In this document: positions 1 through 9,848 of the stretch, piece after piece | How the letters are laid out: each line of letters starts with the position of its first letter | Numbering within the stretch: the first letter of the stretch is position 1 | The notes under the pieces: generated by a model | Told to the model about the DNA's origin: nothing | Databases searched by the model: none | Seen by the model: only the letters and a program-made list of their open reading frames with translations | Program-made: the position numbers and the translations under genes | Assembly: GCF_040892595.1 (NCBI RefSeq) | Contig: NZ_JBFRYB010000001.1 | Location: forward strand, 992,001 to 1,056,000 | DNA from: Zhongshania sp. R06B22 | GTDB lineage: Bacteria > Pseudomonadota > Gammaproteobacteria > Pseudomonadales > Spongiibacteraceae | DNA length: 64,000 nt | Direction of reading: 5' to 3'

Positions 1-45
1 CTTGATGCACAGGAATTTTCCGCAATATGTCGGGCGGCGGAGTAA
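1..45 (+). CDS. tpiA: Triose-phosphate isomerase, C-terminal end only
   Basis: The first 14 codons read LDAQEFSAICRAAE and then TAA. This matches the tail of gammaproteobacterial TpiA proteins, which end in a helix of the type (F)xAICRAAE, and tpiA directly precedes secG in Pseudomonas and relatives. The enzyme interconverts dihydroxyacetone phosphate and glyceraldehyde 3-phosphate in the cytoplasm. Only the tail is present; the rest lies left of the window. Its stop codon overlaps the secG start (TAATG), so the two are probably translationally coupled. The call rests on a short peptide plus synteny. Confidence 0.7.
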   Translation, partial: LDAQEFSAICRAAE

Positions 46-425
46 TGGAACAAATTATTTTAATAGTACATGTGTTGGCTGGTCTTTCCATTATTGGTTT
101 GATTCTGGTGCAGCAGGGCAAAGGCGCAGACATGGGGGCTTCGTTTGGCTCTGGTGCGTCGCAAACATTGCTCGGTAGTAGCGGCAACGGCAATGCCTTA
201 ACGCGCGTCACTGCAGTGTTGGCAACGGTGTTTTTTATTACCAGTTTATCTTTGGCTTATGTTGCAAAGCAGCGTAGCGGTGTTGATGAAGATATTATTG
301 AAGTGCCTGTGCTGCAGGAGAGTCGTGATGTTGCGCCGGTAGGTGATGACAGCATGCCTGTGCAGTTGGGTAGGGATGAGTCTGATATGCCTGCGGTAGA
401 TGATGTGCCGGCGGCAGCGAAATAA
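45..425 (+). CDS. secG: Preprotein translocase subunit SecG
   Basis: Small inner-membrane subunit of the SecYEG channel that assists SecA-driven protein export. The 126-residue product has two hydrophobic segments (about 3-23 and 52-72) separated by the family-typical loop with GADMGASFGSGASQTLLGS-like sequence, followed by a longer acidic, low-complexity tail. I chose ATG 45 rather than the in-frame ATG at 27: translation from 45 gives MEQIILIVHVLAG, the normal SecG beginning, and 45 overlaps the tpiA stop as TAATG. The upstream ATG would add six residues atypical of the family. A leucine tRNA follows within 8 bp, as in other gammaproteobacteria. Confidence 0.95.
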   Translation: MEQIILIVHVLAGLSIIGLILVQQGKGADMGASFGSGASQTLLGSSGNGNALTRVTAVLATVFFITSLSLAYVAKQRSGVDEDIIEVPVLQESRDVAPVGDDSMPVQLGRDESDMPAVDDVPAAAK

Positions 426-432
426 AGAATTA

Positions 433-518
433 GCCGAAGTGGTGGAATTGGTAGACACGCCATCTTGAGGGGGTGGTGGGCATTGCTCGTGCGGGTTCAA
501 GTCCCGCCTTCGGCACCA
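433..518 (+). tRNA. leuU: tRNA-Leu (anticodon GAG)
   Basis: The acceptor arm GCCGAAG (433-439) pairs with CTTCGGC (508-514), followed by discriminator A and an encoded CCA (516-518). The T-loop segment GGTTCAAGTCC is intact, and a long variable arm marks it as class II. The anticodon GAG is at 467-469 within the loop TTGAGGG. It decodes CUC/CUU leucine codons. It lies just downstream of secG and was probably co-transcribed with it before processing; an intrinsic terminator follows at 531-562. Confidence 0.97.
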
Positions 519-530
519 AAAAATAAAAAA

Positions 531-562
531 GGATAATCATGGTTAATGGTTATCCTTTTTTT
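531..562 (+). terminator. Intrinsic terminator after tRNA-Leu
   Basis: GGATAATCA (531-539) pairs with TGGTTATCC (547-555) with one wobble, and a run of seven T follows. A-rich sequence precedes the stem, so it could also work from the other strand. It closes the secG-tRNA transcript. Confidence 0.9.
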
Positions 563-738
563 GTATTTCATTTGTTCGGCAAGTGATCTCGGTTTGGCAC
601 TCCTTGCGGGTGCGTGGCTTGACCTGCTCTTGGCTTCCGACTATAATGCGGCTCCTGATATGGGGTGGCAGATTCGGTTTTTTGAGCTTCCTCAGAGCGT
701 AAGGTGACTTCGCTTTATTATAGATCAGAAGTTTTTAG

Positions 739-762
739 AAGCCCCTTCCATAGGGGCTTTTT
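739..762 (+). terminator. Terminator inside the nusA-operon leader
   Basis: AAGCCCC (739-745) pairs with GGGGCTT (753-759), with a seven-base loop and a T tract. It lies between the promoter and the first gene, so it is a candidate attenuator rather than an operon end. Confidence 0.85.
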
Positions 763-832
763 CGTATAGCTAAAGGGCGTACGTAAAAGAATTTCGATGG
801 TGGGCCTTGGGCCCATTTTTTATTGGTGGGTA

Positions 833-1294
833 GTGAACTTGTCCAACAAGACAGTCAAGTTAGAAGAATTGTTAAGGCCGGGAGTGGAAGCTCTGGGTTA
901 TGAGTTGTGGGGTCTGGATTATCAGTCTCATGGCCGCCACACGATGTTGCGTGTGTATATTGATAGCGACAAAGGTATTGGTGTTGATGACTGCGCAAAA
1001 GCGAGTCATCAGATTAGTGGCGTCATGGATGTAGAAGACCCTATTTCTGGTGAGTACAATTTAGAAGTGTCGTCACCAGGTATGGATAGACCGCTTTTTA
1101 CTTTGGCGCAGTTTGAGCAGTACATCGATAGTGATGTAAGTATTCGCTTGCGCACCTCCTTTGAGGGGCGTCGTAAGTTTCTTGGTCGTCTGATGGGCGT
1201 CGAAGATGGAGATGTGGTTTTGATGGTTGAGGAGCATGATTATTTGCTTCCCTTCGATCAGATTGATAAAGCAAATGTCGTGCCCCGGTTTTAG
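833..1294 (+). CDS. rimP: Ribosome maturation factor RimP
   Basis: RimP helps assemble the 30S subunit in the cytoplasm. The product shows the family signatures: EALGYELWGLDY near the start, the strand LRVYIDSD, the region DCAKASHQISGVMDVEDPI and the strongly conserved YNLEVSSPGMDRPL, then an Sm-like C-terminal domain. GTG 833 gives 153 residues, the usual family length, and is preceded by GGTGGG. TTG 839 would also fit, and an ATG at 797 would add 12 hydrophobic residues that the family lacks. It is the first gene of the nusA operon. Confidence 0.9.
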   Translation: MNLSNKTVKLEELLRPGVEALGYELWGLDYQSHGRHTMLRVYIDSDKGIGVDDCAKASHQISGVMDVEDPISGEYNLEVSSPGMDRPLFTLAQFEQYIDSDVSIRLRTSFEGRRKFLGRLMGVEDGDVVLMVEEHDYLLPFDQIDKANVVPRF

Positions 1295-1340
1295 TCGGGG
1301 ATGAATATTTCAAATGGCCGGCTGCGGAAAGAGGCGGATA

Positions 1341-2843
1341 ATGAGTAAAGAAATATTACTGGTAGTTGAAGCCGTATCAAACGAAAAGGGTGTGTCTAAA
1401 ACCATTATTTTCGAAGCGATTGAACAGGCATTGGCAACAGCCGCTAAAAAACGTTATGACGAAGATTCCGAAATTCGCGTGGTGATCGATAGACTCACGG
1501 GAGATTACCAGACTTTTCGCAGTTGGTTGGTTATGCCAGACGATGAAATGGCATTGCTCGGTACCCAGCTCACAACTGAAGAAGCACACGAATACAGTGC
1601 TGACTTAAAAGCTGGTGATACCCACGAAGAAGTGGTTGAGAATGTTGGTTTCGGTCGTATTGCTGCACAAACTGCCAAGCAGGTTATTGTGCAAAAAGTA
1701 CGCGAGGCCGAGCGTGCTCAAATCGTTGATGAATACAGCAGTCGGGTTGGCGAGCTAATTAACGGCACGGTCAAGAAGGTTACCCGCGACAGTATTATTG
1801 TTGATCTTGGTGGCAACGCAGAAGCTTTATTGCCTCGTGAAGAATTGGTTGGCCGTGAGGTTTTTCGGATCAACGACCGAGTTCGCGCAATTCTCGCTGA
1901 CGTGCGTCCCGAAGTGCGTGGCCCGCAGTTGTTTTTGAGCCGCGCGTGCCCAGAGATGTTGATCGAGCTATTTAAAATTGAAGTGCCTGAAGTTTCTGAA
2001 GATGTTATTGAAATTCGCGCTGCTGCTCGCGACCCTGGTTCACGGGCAAAAATTGCCGTAAAAACCAATGATGGTCGTATTGATCCTGTAGGTGCCTGTG
2101 TTGGTATGCGTGGTTCGCGTGTGCAAGCTGTGTCGGGTGAACTGGGCAATGAGCGCGTCGATATTATTTTGTGGGATGACAATCCAGCGCAGTTAGTTAT
2201 TAACGCTATGGCCCCGGCTGAAGTTGAATCTATTGTTGTGGATGAAGATACCCACACTATGGATGTTGGCGTGGCAGACGACAATCTTGCCCAGGCCATT
2301 GGTCGTGCCGGCCAGAATGTGCGCCTTGCTGGGCAGTTGACGGGTTGGACTATCAATGTGATGAGCATTGAAGAGATGGGCGCCAAGCACGAGCAAGAAT
2401 CTGGTCAGGTCATCAGCTATTTTGTCGACGCCTTAGATATTGGCGATGATATTGCTGAAGTATTGGTAGAAGAAGGTTTCACAACCTTGGAAGAAGTTGC
2501 CTACGTACCGCTTGAAGAAATGATGTCCATAGAAGGCTTTGATGAAGAGATTGCGCAAGAATTGCGTGCTCGCGCTAAGGATGCCTTGCTGACTCAAGCG
2601 ATAGCTAGCGAAGAGAAATTAGAGAGTGCCGAACCGGCTGAAGACCTGCTGGCAATGGACGGTATGGAAAAGCATCTTGCTTTTATCCTTGCCAGCCGTG
2701 GCATTGTAACGATGGAAGATCTGGCCGAACAGGCTGTTGAAGATCTTCTCGACATTGAAGACATGACTGAAGAACGGGCTGGTGAGTTAATTATGACTGC
2801 CCGTGCTCCGTGGTTTGCAGACGAAGAAGAATCTGCAAAATAA
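1341..2843 (+). CDS. nusA: Transcription termination/antitermination factor NusA
   Basis: Cytoplasmic RNA polymerase partner in pausing, intrinsic termination and rRNA antitermination. The 500-residue protein starts [18 protein letters not shown]. It has the N-terminal polymerase-binding domain, an S1 domain (about 135-200, [21 protein letters not shown]), two KH domains (including [15 protein letters not shown] and [14 protein letters not shown]) and two C-terminal acidic helix-hairpin-helix repeats, typical of proteobacterial NusA. GAGG sits 6 bp before ATG 1341; an in-frame ATG at 1314 lacks this. It follows rimP by 46 bp and may act on its own leader terminator at 739-762. Confidence 0.98.
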   Translation: MSKEILLVVEAVSNEKGVSKTIIFEAIEQALATAAKKRYDEDSEIRVVIDRLTGDYQTFRSWLVMPDDEMALLGTQLTTEEAHEYSADLKAGDTHEEVVENVGFGRIAAQTAKQVIVQKVREAERAQIVDEYSSRVGELINGTVKKVTRDSIIVDLGGNAEALLPREELVGREVFRINDRVRAILADVRPEVRGPQLFLSRACPEMLIELFKIEVPEVSEDVIEIRAAARDPGSRAKIAVKTNDGRIDPVGACVGMRGSRVQAVSGELGNERVDIILWDDNPAQLVINAMAPAEVESIVVDEDTHTMDVGVADDNLAQAIGRAGQNVRLAGQLTGWTINVMSIEEMGAKHEQESGQVISYFVDALDIGDDIAEVLVEEGFTTLEEVAYVPLEEMMSIEGFDEEIAQELRARAKDALLTQAIASEEKLESAEPAEDLLAMDGMEKHLAFILASRGIVTMEDLAEQAVEDLLDIEDMTEERAGELIMTARAPWFADEEESAK

Positions 2844-2873
2844 GCGAGTCGTACCGTTTTGGGAGAATGATGA

Positions 2874-5657
2874 ATGGCTGAAGTTACCGTGAGCCAGCTT
2901 GCTGAAGTCGTTGGCGCGCCTGTAGAACGATTATTGCGACAAATGAAGGAAGCGGGGCTGTCGCACAGCGCTGCTGGGCAAGTTGTGTCTGATGAAGACA
3001 AGCAAACTTTACTGACTTTCTTAAAGCGGAGCCACGGAGAATCAGCCGAGGCACCACAGAAAATCACTTTGAAGCGTAAGACACTTAGCACGCTTAAAAC
3101 AGGATCTGGTGCTGGTAAGAAAACCGTTAATATTGAGGTTCGTAAAAAGCGGACGTACATAAAGCGTGACCCTGCTGAAATGGCTGCGGAAGCTGCGGCG
3201 GAAGAGATTGCTCAGCCGGAGACAAAAGACGACGTTGTTGATGCAGTGGCCGAGGTTGAGGCGATTGTTGAAGCTGCGCCCGAGCCAGCAGTAGAGGTTG
3301 TTACTGCCGAAGTTGTTGCTGAAGAAAAAGCGCCAGAACCCGAGCCAGCGCCAGTTATAGAAGAAAAAGCGCCGGAGCCGGTAAAAGAAGAGCCTGTTGT
3401 AGAGGCGCCTGTCGCTGCCCCAGTGCCAACAGCCGCTCCTGCGAATAAGACCGATGAATACCGAGAAGTGGTTGAAGACGTTTTAGACGTCGACCCTGAG
3501 ATTCTTCGTCAGCGTGCAATCATCCGCCGCAAAGAAGAAGAGAAACGAGTTAAAGAGCGCCGTGCAGAAGTGGCGGCTGATAAAAAACGCGACGAAGAAC
3601 TGCGTAAAGAGAAAGCAAAAGCGCCTGCCCAAGCTGTCGCCGCTGCACCTGCGCCTGCAGCTAAAGAAGGTGGTAGCGATACTAGCGAAAAGCCAGCACC
3701 TCGCCATCATCGTCGTGCAGCAGCACCTGCCGCCGGCGCAGATGATGACCGCCCGCGTCGTAAAGGTGGAAAGTCTCGTGGTAATAAGCGTGACGATCTA
3801 GATCGTGCAGGTTCCTTCGCCGGTCGTCGCAAGAAAAAGACCCTGAAATTGCCTGATGATGCTCAGCGTCATGCTTTCCAAGCTCCTACTGACAAGATTG
3901 TTTACGCGGTTAATATAGGTGAAACCACCACCGCGGCCGAGCTTGCTCAGCAAATGAAAGTTAAGGCGTCAGAAGTTATTAAAGAAATGATCAAAATGGG
4001 GATGATGGTCACCATCAATCAGCCTATTGATCAAGAGACTGCTCAGCTTGTCGTCGAAGAAATGGGCCATAGCACTAAGCTGGTCTCTGACGACGCGGTT
4101 GAAGAGGCGCTTGAAGAAACCTTGGGAGCACGCGGCGAAGGCACAATGATTACCCGCGCGCCGGTCGTTACCGTAATGGGTCATGTTGACCACGGTAAAA
4201 CATCCTTACTTGATTATATCCGGAAGACCAAGGTAGCAAGCGGTGAGGCGGGTGGTATTACCCAGCACATCGGTGCCTACCATGTTGAAACTGGTCACGG
4301 CATGATCACCTTCCTTGATACGCCTGGTCACGCTGCGTTTACTCAGATGCGAGCTCGTGGCGCCAAGAGCACCGACATCGTTATTCTTGTTGTCGCAGCC
4401 GATGACGGCGTTATGCCGCAGACCGAAGAAGCCGTAGCGCATGCGAAAGCAGCGGGCGTGCCCTTGGTTGTTGCTGTCAATAAAATGGATAAAGAAGGCG
4501 CGGATCCTGATCGCGTTAAGAACGAACTGTCTGCAAAAGATGTTATTTCGGAAGAGTGGGGCGGTGATACCCAGTTTGTGCATGTATCTGCACATACCGG
4601 TGAAGGTATCGATAAATTGCTAGATGCCGTTTTGCTGCAAGCTGAATTGCTAGAATTGAAAGCGGCTGCGGATTTGCCGGCTCATGGTTTGGTTATCGAA
4701 TCTCGTTTGGATAAGGGCCGCGGTGCGGTTGCGTCCCTGTTGATTCAAAGCGGTACTTTGCGCCAGGGCGACATCGTGTTGGCCGGCCAATGTTCTGGTC
4801 GCGTTCGCGCCATGCTTGATGAGAATGGTAAGCCTGTTAAAGAAGCGGGCCCCTCAATTCCTGTGGAAATTTTGGGTCTTGATGGCACGCCAGAAGCGGG
4901 CGATAGCTTTGTTGTGGTTGAAAATGACAAGCGCGCTCGTGAAGTGGCCGATTTCCGCCAAGTGCGAGATCGCGAGCAGCGTATTAAGCGTCAGCAAGCC
5001 GCTAAACTTGATCGCATGTTTGAAAGCATGGAATCAGCCGAGCGTCGTATTCTGAATGTTGTTCTTAAAACTGATGTTCGCGGTTCCCTAGAGGCACTGC
5101 AGGCGTCATTGATGGATATTGGTAATGACGAAGTTAATGTCAATATCGTATCAGCTGGCGTTGGTGGTATCACCGAGACAGATGTAAACCTAGCGTTAAC
5201 TTCCAGTGCGGTAATGTTCGGCTTTAATGTGCGGGCTGACTCTAGTGCGCGTAAATTAGCAGAGAGCGAAGGCGTTGATCTTCGTTATTACAGCGTGATT
5301 TACGACGTGATTGATGATGTGACGGCGGCATTAACGGGTATGTTAAGCCCTGAAATGCGCGAAGACATTGTCGGCGTTGCTGAAGTGCGGGATGTATTCC
5401 GCTCACCGAAATTCGGTGATATTGCTGGCTGTATGGTTATTGAAGGTACGGTTTATCGCAGTAAGCGTATCCGTGTTCTCCGCGCAGATGTTGTTATCTA
5501 CGAGGGTGAGTTGGAATCCTTGCGCCGCTTTAAAGACGATGCCGCTGAAGTTAAAAACGGCATGGAATGCGGTATCGGCGTGAAGAACTACAAAGATGTA
5601 CGCCCCGGTGACAAGATCGAAGTGTATGAAGTTAGGGAAATTGCACGCAGCCTCTAG
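2874..5657 (+). CDS. infB: Translation initiation factor IF-2
   Basis: GTPase that places fMet-tRNA on the 30S subunit and promotes subunit joining. The 927-residue protein has an N-terminal IF2_N domain, a long Ala/Glu/Pro- and Lys/Arg-rich linker (about 85-325), a second IF2_N-like domain (about 345-395), then the G domain with G1 GHVDHGKT at 436-443, DTPGH and NKMD motifs, followed by the beta-barrel and C-terminal fMet-tRNA-binding domains. The start has GGGAG 9 bp upstream. Shorter IF2 isoforms from internal starts are known in E. coli; none is obvious here. It lies 30 bp after nusA. Confidence 0.98.
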   Translation: MAEVTVSQLAEVVGAPVERLLRQMKEAGLSHSAAGQVVSDEDKQTLLTFLKRSHGESAEAPQKITLKRKTLSTLKTGSGAGKKTVNIEVRKKRTYIKRDPAEMAAEAAAEEIAQPETKDDVVDAVAEVEAIVEAAPEPAVEVVTAEVVAEEKAPEPEPAPVIEEKAPEPVKEEPVVEAPVAAPVPTAAPANKTDEYREVVEDVLDVDPEILRQRAIIRRKEEEKRVKERRAEVAADKKRDEELRKEKAKAPAQAVAAAPAPAAKEGGSDTSEKPAPRHHRRAAAPAAGADDDRPRRKGGKSRGNKRDDLDRAGSFAGRRKKKTLKLPDDAQRHAFQAPTDKIVYAVNIGETTTAAELAQQMKVKASEVIKEMIKMGMMVTINQPIDQETAQLVVEEMGHSTKLVSDDAVEEALEETLGARGEGTMITRAPVVTVMGHVDHGKTSLLDYIRKTKVASGEAGGITQHIGAYHVETGHGMITFLDTPGHAAFTQMRARGAKSTDIVILVVAADDGVMPQTEEAVAHAKAAGVPLVVAVNKMDKEGADPDRVKNELSAKDVISEEWGGDTQFVHVSAHTGEGIDKLLDAVLLQAELLELKAAADLPAHGLVIESRLDKGRGAVASLLIQSGTLRQGDIVLAGQCSGRVRAMLDENGKPVKEAGPSIPVEILGLDGTPEAGDSFVVVENDKRAREVADFRQVRDREQRIKRQQAAKLDRMFESMESAERRILNVVLKTDVRGSLEALQASLMDIGNDEVNVNIVSAGVGGITETDVNLALTSSAVMFGFNVRADSSARKLAESEGVDLRYYSVIYDVIDDVTAALTGMLSPEMREDIVGVAEVRDVFRSPKFGDIAGCMVIEGTVYRSKRIRVLRADVVIYEGELESLRRFKDDAAEVKNGMECGIGVKNYKDVRPGDKIEVYEVREIARSL

Positions 5658-5685
5658 GGGCTGACGTTGCGGAGTAGCATGTCAA

Positions 5686-6072
5686 TTGAAAGAGTTTAGT
5701 CGTACAGCGCGGATAGCGGATTTTTTAAAGCGAGAGCTGGGTAGCTTTATCCAGAAAGAGCTCCGTGATCCGCGGCTTGGTATGGTCAGCGTCATCGATG
5801 CTCAAGTCAGTCGTGACTTGAGTCATGCCAAGATTTACGTGACCGTTATGGGTAAGGACACAGCTGAAGAGGCGAAAGAATCTTTGGCCGTGTTAAACAA
5901 GGCCGCGGGTTTTTTACGCAGCCAAGTTGCTAAAATCAATAACGCTCGCACCACGCCACAGCTGCGCTTTTATTACGATACCAGCGTTAATCGTGGTCAG
6001 CATATCAGTAAGCTTATTCAGGATGCGGTTGAGGCTGATCGCAGCCGTCATACGGATGACGACAAGGAATAA
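5686..6072 (+). CDS. rbfA: Ribosome-binding factor RbfA
   Basis: Binds the 30S subunit for 16S rRNA 5'-end maturation and cold adaptation. The product MKEFSRTARIADFLKREL...LRDPRLGMVSV with later DTSVNRGQHISKLI is a clear KH-type RbfA of 128 residues. The only start that fits family length is TTG 5686, 11 bp after GGAG. An ATG at 5679, better spaced from the GGAG, is in another frame and stops after six codons. Either the TTG is used, perhaps aided by coupling, or that short frame reduces expression. It lies 28 bp after infB. Confidence 0.93.
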   Translation: MKEFSRTARIADFLKRELGSFIQKELRDPRLGMVSVIDAQVSRDLSHAKIYVTVMGKDTAEEAKESLAVLNKAAGFLRSQVAKINNARTTPQLRFYYDTSVNRGQHISKLIQDAVEADRSRHTDDDKE

Positions 6073-6077
6073 GTGTT

Positions 6078-7007
6078 TTGGCAAGACGTCGCAAAGGCCG
6101 GTCCATTGACGGCATTTTGGTGTTGGATAAACCCCCTGGTCGCTCCTCTAATGGTGCAATGGTTACTGCGCGTGCCATTTACAATGCGACCAAAGCCGGC
6201 CATACCGGCGCCTTAGACCCACTTGCTACTGGCGTTCTGCCGATTTGTTTTGGCGAGGCAACCAAGTTTTCCCAGTTTCTATTGGATGCCGATAAAGAGT
6301 ATCGCAGCCATTTCATCTTTGGTCAGCGAACCGATACCGGCGATGCCGAAGGCGCTGTATTGGCTGAGGTTGACGCTTCATATCTCACCGCGGCAGAGCT
6401 TGAGTCGCACATTGCCAAGTTGCGTGGCGATATTTTACAAGTGCCCCCCATGTATTCCGCGCTGAAGCGTGATGGCAAACCCTTATACGAATTGGCCCGC
6501 AAGGGAATTACCGTTGAGCGTCCAGCGCGGCCAGTTACTATTCGCGAGTTTGAATTGGAATCTTTCACTCCCGGCGTTATCGCTGTCGCGGTGGTGCGAG
6601 TGCGTTGCACCAAGGGCACGTATATTCGGTCTCTTGCAGAAGACTTAGGGCTCGCTATTGGTTGTGGTGGGCATGTGTCGAGTTTGCGGCGCTTGCAGGC
6701 CGGTCCATTTATCGAAGCTCAAGCAGTCTCTACCGACGCGTTGCAGGTCTTGCGTGATGCGGACGATTTTGCTGGATTGGATGCCCTGCTGCTGCCGATC
6801 ACTGACGCACTTGGCCATATTCCACAGCTCACCCTGGGTGAAACGGCAGTCTACTATTTATTGCAGGGGCAGCCCGTGCAGGTCTCCGGCGCGCCCACCT
6901 CAGGGACCGTGGTGTTACTTGCTGAAGATGGCAAATTTCTGGGAATTGGTGAAATTTTGGACGATGGGCGCGTTACGCCTCGTCGTTTGGTCTCAACTGT
7001 GGGATAA
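6078..7007 (+). CDS. truB: tRNA pseudouridine(55) synthase TruB
   Basis: Forms pseudouridine 55 in the T-loop of tRNAs. The catalytic motif GHTGALDPLATGVLPIC, with the nucleophilic Asp, lies near residues 40-55. DGILVLDKPPGRSSN at the start and the KGTYIRSLAEDLG motif are also typical. The C-terminal part resembles the PUA-like domain of the family. 309 residues. TTG 6078 is the start, with AAGGAATAAG about 9 bp upstream and only 5 bp after the rbfA stop. Confidence 0.96.
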   Translation: MARRRKGRSIDGILVLDKPPGRSSNGAMVTARAIYNATKAGHTGALDPLATGVLPICFGEATKFSQFLLDADKEYRSHFIFGQRTDTGDAEGAVLAEVDASYLTAAELESHIAKLRGDILQVPPMYSALKRDGKPLYELARKGITVERPARPVTIREFELESFTPGVIAVAVVRVRCTKGTYIRSLAEDLGLAIGCGGHVSSLRRLQAGPFIEAQAVSTDALQVLRDADDFAGLDALLLPITDALGHIPQLTLGETAVYYLLQGQPVQVSGAPTSGTVVLLAEDGKFLGIGEILDDGRVTPRRLVSTVG

Positions 7008-7146
7008 TGCCCGGCTGAATTTATGCCGGTGTCCCGGTAAAAGGAAATGAAGGGCTTGGCAATGTGCTATTCCTTCCGAACCTGACTGTAAATATGCACG
7101 GTCAGGCTTGATTTATAAACGCATATTCGTAATGAGGAATAAGAAG
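7008..7146 (+). promoter_or_regulatory. rpsO leader with two hairpins
   Basis: Between truB and rpsO lie an inverted repeat CCGGC/GCCGG (around 7013-7030) and another, CCTGAC/GTCAGG (around 7082-7106), just before the ribosome-binding site. S15 represses its own translation through structured leaders in E. coli and other bacteria, so these are reasonable candidates for the S15 site. I cannot assign a promoter with confidence. Confidence 0.4.
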
Positions 7147-7416
7147 ATGGCATTATCTGCTGTTGAGAAAGCTGAAGTTGTTAAGGATTACCAAACTGCC
7201 GAAGGCGATACCGGTTCTCCAGAAGTACAGGTTGCACTGTTAACCTTTAACATTAACAAGCTGCAAGGCCATTTTGAAGGTCATAAAAAGGATCACCATT
7301 CACGTCGTGGTTTGATCCGCATGGTAAATCAGCGTCGTAAATTGCTAGATTACTTGAAACGCAAAAACCAAGAGCGTTACAGCAAGTTGATCAAAAGCTT
7401 AGGTCTGCGTCGTTAA
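7147..7416 (+). CDS. rpsO: 30S ribosomal protein S15
   Basis: Primary 16S rRNA-binding protein of the small subunit platform. From ATG 7147 the product is 89 residues, exactly the family length, with the signatures [39 protein letters not shown] and the C-terminal SLGLRR. GAGGA stands 8 bp upstream of 7147. An in-frame start at 7108 would add 13 residues not seen in S15. rpsO-pnp order is the normal gammaproteobacterial arrangement. Confidence 0.98.
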   Translation: MALSAVEKAEVVKDYQTAEGDTGSPEVQVALLTFNINKLQGHFEGHKKDHHSRRGLIRMVNQRRKLLDYLKRKNQERYSKLIKSLGLRR

Positions 7417-7430
7417 AACAAGAATAAGTG

Positions 7431-7455
7431 AGGGGGCCTTAGTGGCCCCCTTATT
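7431..7455 (+). terminator. rpsO-pnp intercistronic hairpin
   Basis: AGGGGGCC (7431-7438) pairs with GGCCCCCT (7444-7451) over a five-base loop, followed by TTATTACTTT rather than a pure T run. It may be a partial terminator or a processing hairpin. In E. coli the rpsO-pnp gap holds a terminator plus an RNase III site used for pnp autoregulation. Confidence 0.7.
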
Positions 7456-7490
7456 ACTTTATATAACCCCTATTTGGGAGGAATTACTCC

Positions 7491-9626
7491 GTGAATCCCG
7501 TTACTAAGACATTCCAGTGGGGCAGTCAGACTGTTACCTTGGAAACCGGCCGTATAGCTCGTCAAGCGAGTGGTGCAGTGCTAGTTAAAATCGATAATAC
7601 TCAGGTTCTATGTACTGTGGTTGCAGCAAAATCTGCTAGACCTGGTCAGGACTTTTTCCCCTTGTCTGTGCATTACCAAGAGCGTACTTATGCCGTTGGT
7701 AAAATCCCAGGCGGTTTCTTTAAGCGCGAAGCGCGTCCATCAGAGAAAGAGACCTTAACCTCACGTCTGATCGATCGCCCGATTCGTCCGCTGTTTCCTA
7801 AAGGTTTCCAGAATGAAGTGCAGGTTATCTGTACTGTTATGTCTGCAGACAAAGAAAACGATCCAGATATTGCCGCATTGATCGGTACTTCTGCGGCATT
7901 GGCTATATCAGGTGTTCCGTTTGCTGGCCCAGTGGGTGCGGCGCGCGTTGGTTTTACCGCTGAAGATGGCTACATCCTCAATCCAAGCTACGCACAGTTG
8001 GAAACTAGCCTATTAGATATGGTTGTAGCTGGTACCGAAGACGCCGTATTAATGGTTGAGTCCGAAGCGCAGCAGCTGACCGAAGATCAAATGCTAGGTG
8101 CAGTGCTATATGCTCACCAAGAAATGCAGGCGGCAGTGCAAGCAATTAAAGAGCTGGCAACTGAAGTGGGCAAGCCGTCTTGGAACTGGCAGCCAGAAGA
8201 AGAAAATACTGCCTTGTTAGGCGCTGTTGCCGCGGGCTACAAGCCTGGTCTTGGTGATGCTTACCGCATTACTGATAAAATGGAACGTTACGCTAAAGTT
8301 GGTGATTTGCGTAAACAAGCCATTGAAGAATTGGCAACTGGCGATGACGCGCAATACAGCGCCGACGACGTTCGCGGTGTGTTTGCCAAGCTTGAAAAGC
8401 AAATTGTTCGTCAGCGTATATTGAATGGCGAGCCACGTATCGATGGTCGTGACGGCCGCACAGTCCGTCCAATCAATGTTGAAGTTGGCGTACTTGGTAA
8501 GGCGCATGGTTCAGCTTTGTTCACCCGTGGTGAAACACAGGCCATTGGTGTTGCCACTTTAGGCACAACCCGTGACGCACAGTTTGTTGACGCTTTGGCT
8601 GGCGAGTTTAAAGACAACTTTATGCTGCATTACAACTTCCCTCCCTACTCAGTAGGCGAGTGCGGTCGTATGGGCAGCACTGGTCGTCGTGAGATTGGCC
8701 ACGGTCGTCTCGCACGCCGCAGCTTAGAAGCAGTTTTACCAACAGCAGAAGAATTTCCTTACACTATTCGTGTGGTGTCGGAAATTACTGAATCAAACGG
8801 TTCCAGCTCAATGGCTTCGGTTTGTGTGGGCAGCTTGTCATTGATGGATGCTGGTGTACCGCTTAAAGCACCTGTTGCCGGTATTGCGATGGGCTTGGTT
8901 AAAGAAGGCGAGCGTTTCGCTATTTTGACCGACATCCTTGGTGATGAAGATCATTTGGGTGATATGGACTTTAAAGTTGCCGGTACTGCCGATGGTATCA
9001 CTGCTCTGCAGATGGATATTAAGATCGAGGGTATTACCCAAAAGATCATGGAAGTGGCGCTAGAGCAGGCTCAGCAAGCGCGTTTGCACATTCTTGGTCA
9101 AATGAATCAAATTCTTGCTACTTCACGCAGCGGTGTTTCTGAAAACGCGCCAAGCATGCACGTAATGAAGGTTGATTCAGATAAGATCCGTGACATCATC
9201 GGTAAGGGTGGCGCAACCATTCGCAGCATGTGCGAAGAAACTGGTGCCCAAATCGATATTGAAGATGACGGTACAGTTCGGGTATACGGCTCAGATGCAG
9301 CCTCACGTGACGATGCAGTAAACCGTATTCTAGCGATTACGGCTGAAGCTGAAATCGGCGCAATCTACACGGGTAAAATTGCTCGTATCGTAGACTTTGG
9401 TGCCTTTGTCACTATCCTGCCGGGTAAAGACGGTCTTGTGCATATCTCTCAGATTTCTGATGAGCGTGTAGAGAACGTTAGCGACTACTTGAAAGAAGGC
9501 GAAGATGTTCAGGTTAAAGTACTGGATGTCGACGCTCGTGGCCGTATCAAGCTTTCTATCAAAGAAGCAATAGCTGATAGTAAAGCCGCTGTAGCCGAAG
9601 AAGCGATTGAGCCAAGCGCTGAATAA
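7491..9626 (+). CDS. pnp: Polyribonucleotide nucleotidyltransferase (PNPase)
   Basis: 3'-to-5' phosphorolytic exoribonuclease of the RNA degradosome. The 711 residues are the normal length. Domains run RNase PH 1, the helical linker, RNase PH 2 (with [15 protein letters not shown] and the catalytic-region [19 protein letters not shown]), KH ([12 protein letters not shown]) and S1 ([20 protein letters not shown], from about residue 620). GTG 7491 is the start, with GGGAGG 9 bp upstream. The gene ends in a strong terminator. Autoregulation through the upstream hairpin is plausible from E. coli precedent. Confidence 0.98.
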   Translation: MNPVTKTFQWGSQTVTLETGRIARQASGAVLVKIDNTQVLCTVVAAKSARPGQDFFPLSVHYQERTYAVGKIPGGFFKREARPSEKETLTSRLIDRPIRPLFPKGFQNEVQVICTVMSADKENDPDIAALIGTSAALAISGVPFAGPVGAARVGFTAEDGYILNPSYAQLETSLLDMVVAGTEDAVLMVESEAQQLTEDQMLGAVLYAHQEMQAAVQAIKELATEVGKPSWNWQPEEENTALLGAVAAGYKPGLGDAYRITDKMERYAKVGDLRKQAIEELATGDDAQYSADDVRGVFAKLEKQIVRQRILNGEPRIDGRDGRTVRPINVEVGVLGKAHGSALFTRGETQAIGVATLGTTRDAQFVDALAGEFKDNFMLHYNFPPYSVGECGRMGSTGRREIGHGRLARRSLEAVLPTAEEFPYTIRVVSEITESNGSSSMASVCVGSLSLMDAGVPLKAPVAGIAMGLVKEGERFAILTDILGDEDHLGDMDFKVAGTADGITALQMDIKIEGITQKIMEVALEQAQQARLHILGQMNQILATSRSGVSENAPSMHVMKVDSDKIRDIIGKGGATIRSMCEETGAQIDIEDDGTVRVYGSDAASRDDAVNRILAITAEAEIGAIYTGKIARIVDFGAFVTILPGKDGLVHISQISDERVENVSDYLKEGEDVQVKVLDVDARGRIKLSIKEAIADSKAAVAEEAIEPSAE

Positions 9627-9650
9627 GGCGTAACTCTCTTCGTTAAAAAA

Positions 9651-9674
9651 ACCCCGCTTAGCGGGGTTTTTTTT
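9651..9674. terminator. Bidirectional terminator after pnp
   Basis: ACCCCGC (9651-9657), loop TTA, GCGGGGT (9661-9667), with an A run before and eight or so T after. It can serve pnp on the plus strand and the Lnb-like gene converging from the minus strand. Confidence 0.93.
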
Positions 9675-9848
9675 GCTTGGGATTTAAGGAAATGAGTACC
9701 CAGAGAAATTTTCTCATTTTCAGCGGTGCAATCCTTTGAGAGCAGCTCTAAAAGTATAAAACTTTATAAGAGTTGATTGCGGAAAGATTCTCTAGTGGCT
9801 CGGCTCTCTTGGCTTGTTCTAGCGCCTGAGTTACCGTTTCACACTGTA

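Larger units (their letters stand above)
519..832 (+). promoter_or_regulatory. Promoter and leader of the rimP-nusA-infB operon
   Basis: This gene-free stretch holds the tRNA terminator, then a near-consensus sigma-70 promoter: TTGACC (619-624), a 17-bp spacer and a perfect TATAAT (642-647). Transcription should start near 654. The leader is about 180 nt and contains an intrinsic terminator (739-762) before rimP, so a short RNA of about 105 nt should also be made. In E. coli the nusA operon leader likewise carries terminators tied to NusA autoregulation, although there the leader starts with metY. I see no tRNA in this leader and no supported reading frame. Confidence 0.8.

Noticed and set aside
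1718..2386. 222-codon minus-strand frame opposite nusA
   Set aside because: Shadow of the nusA codon pattern; serine/arginine-rich translation with no family match and no ribosome-binding site.
2594..3160. 188-codon minus-strand frame opposite nusA/infB
   Set aside because: Antisense shadow over two real genes, no supporting signals.
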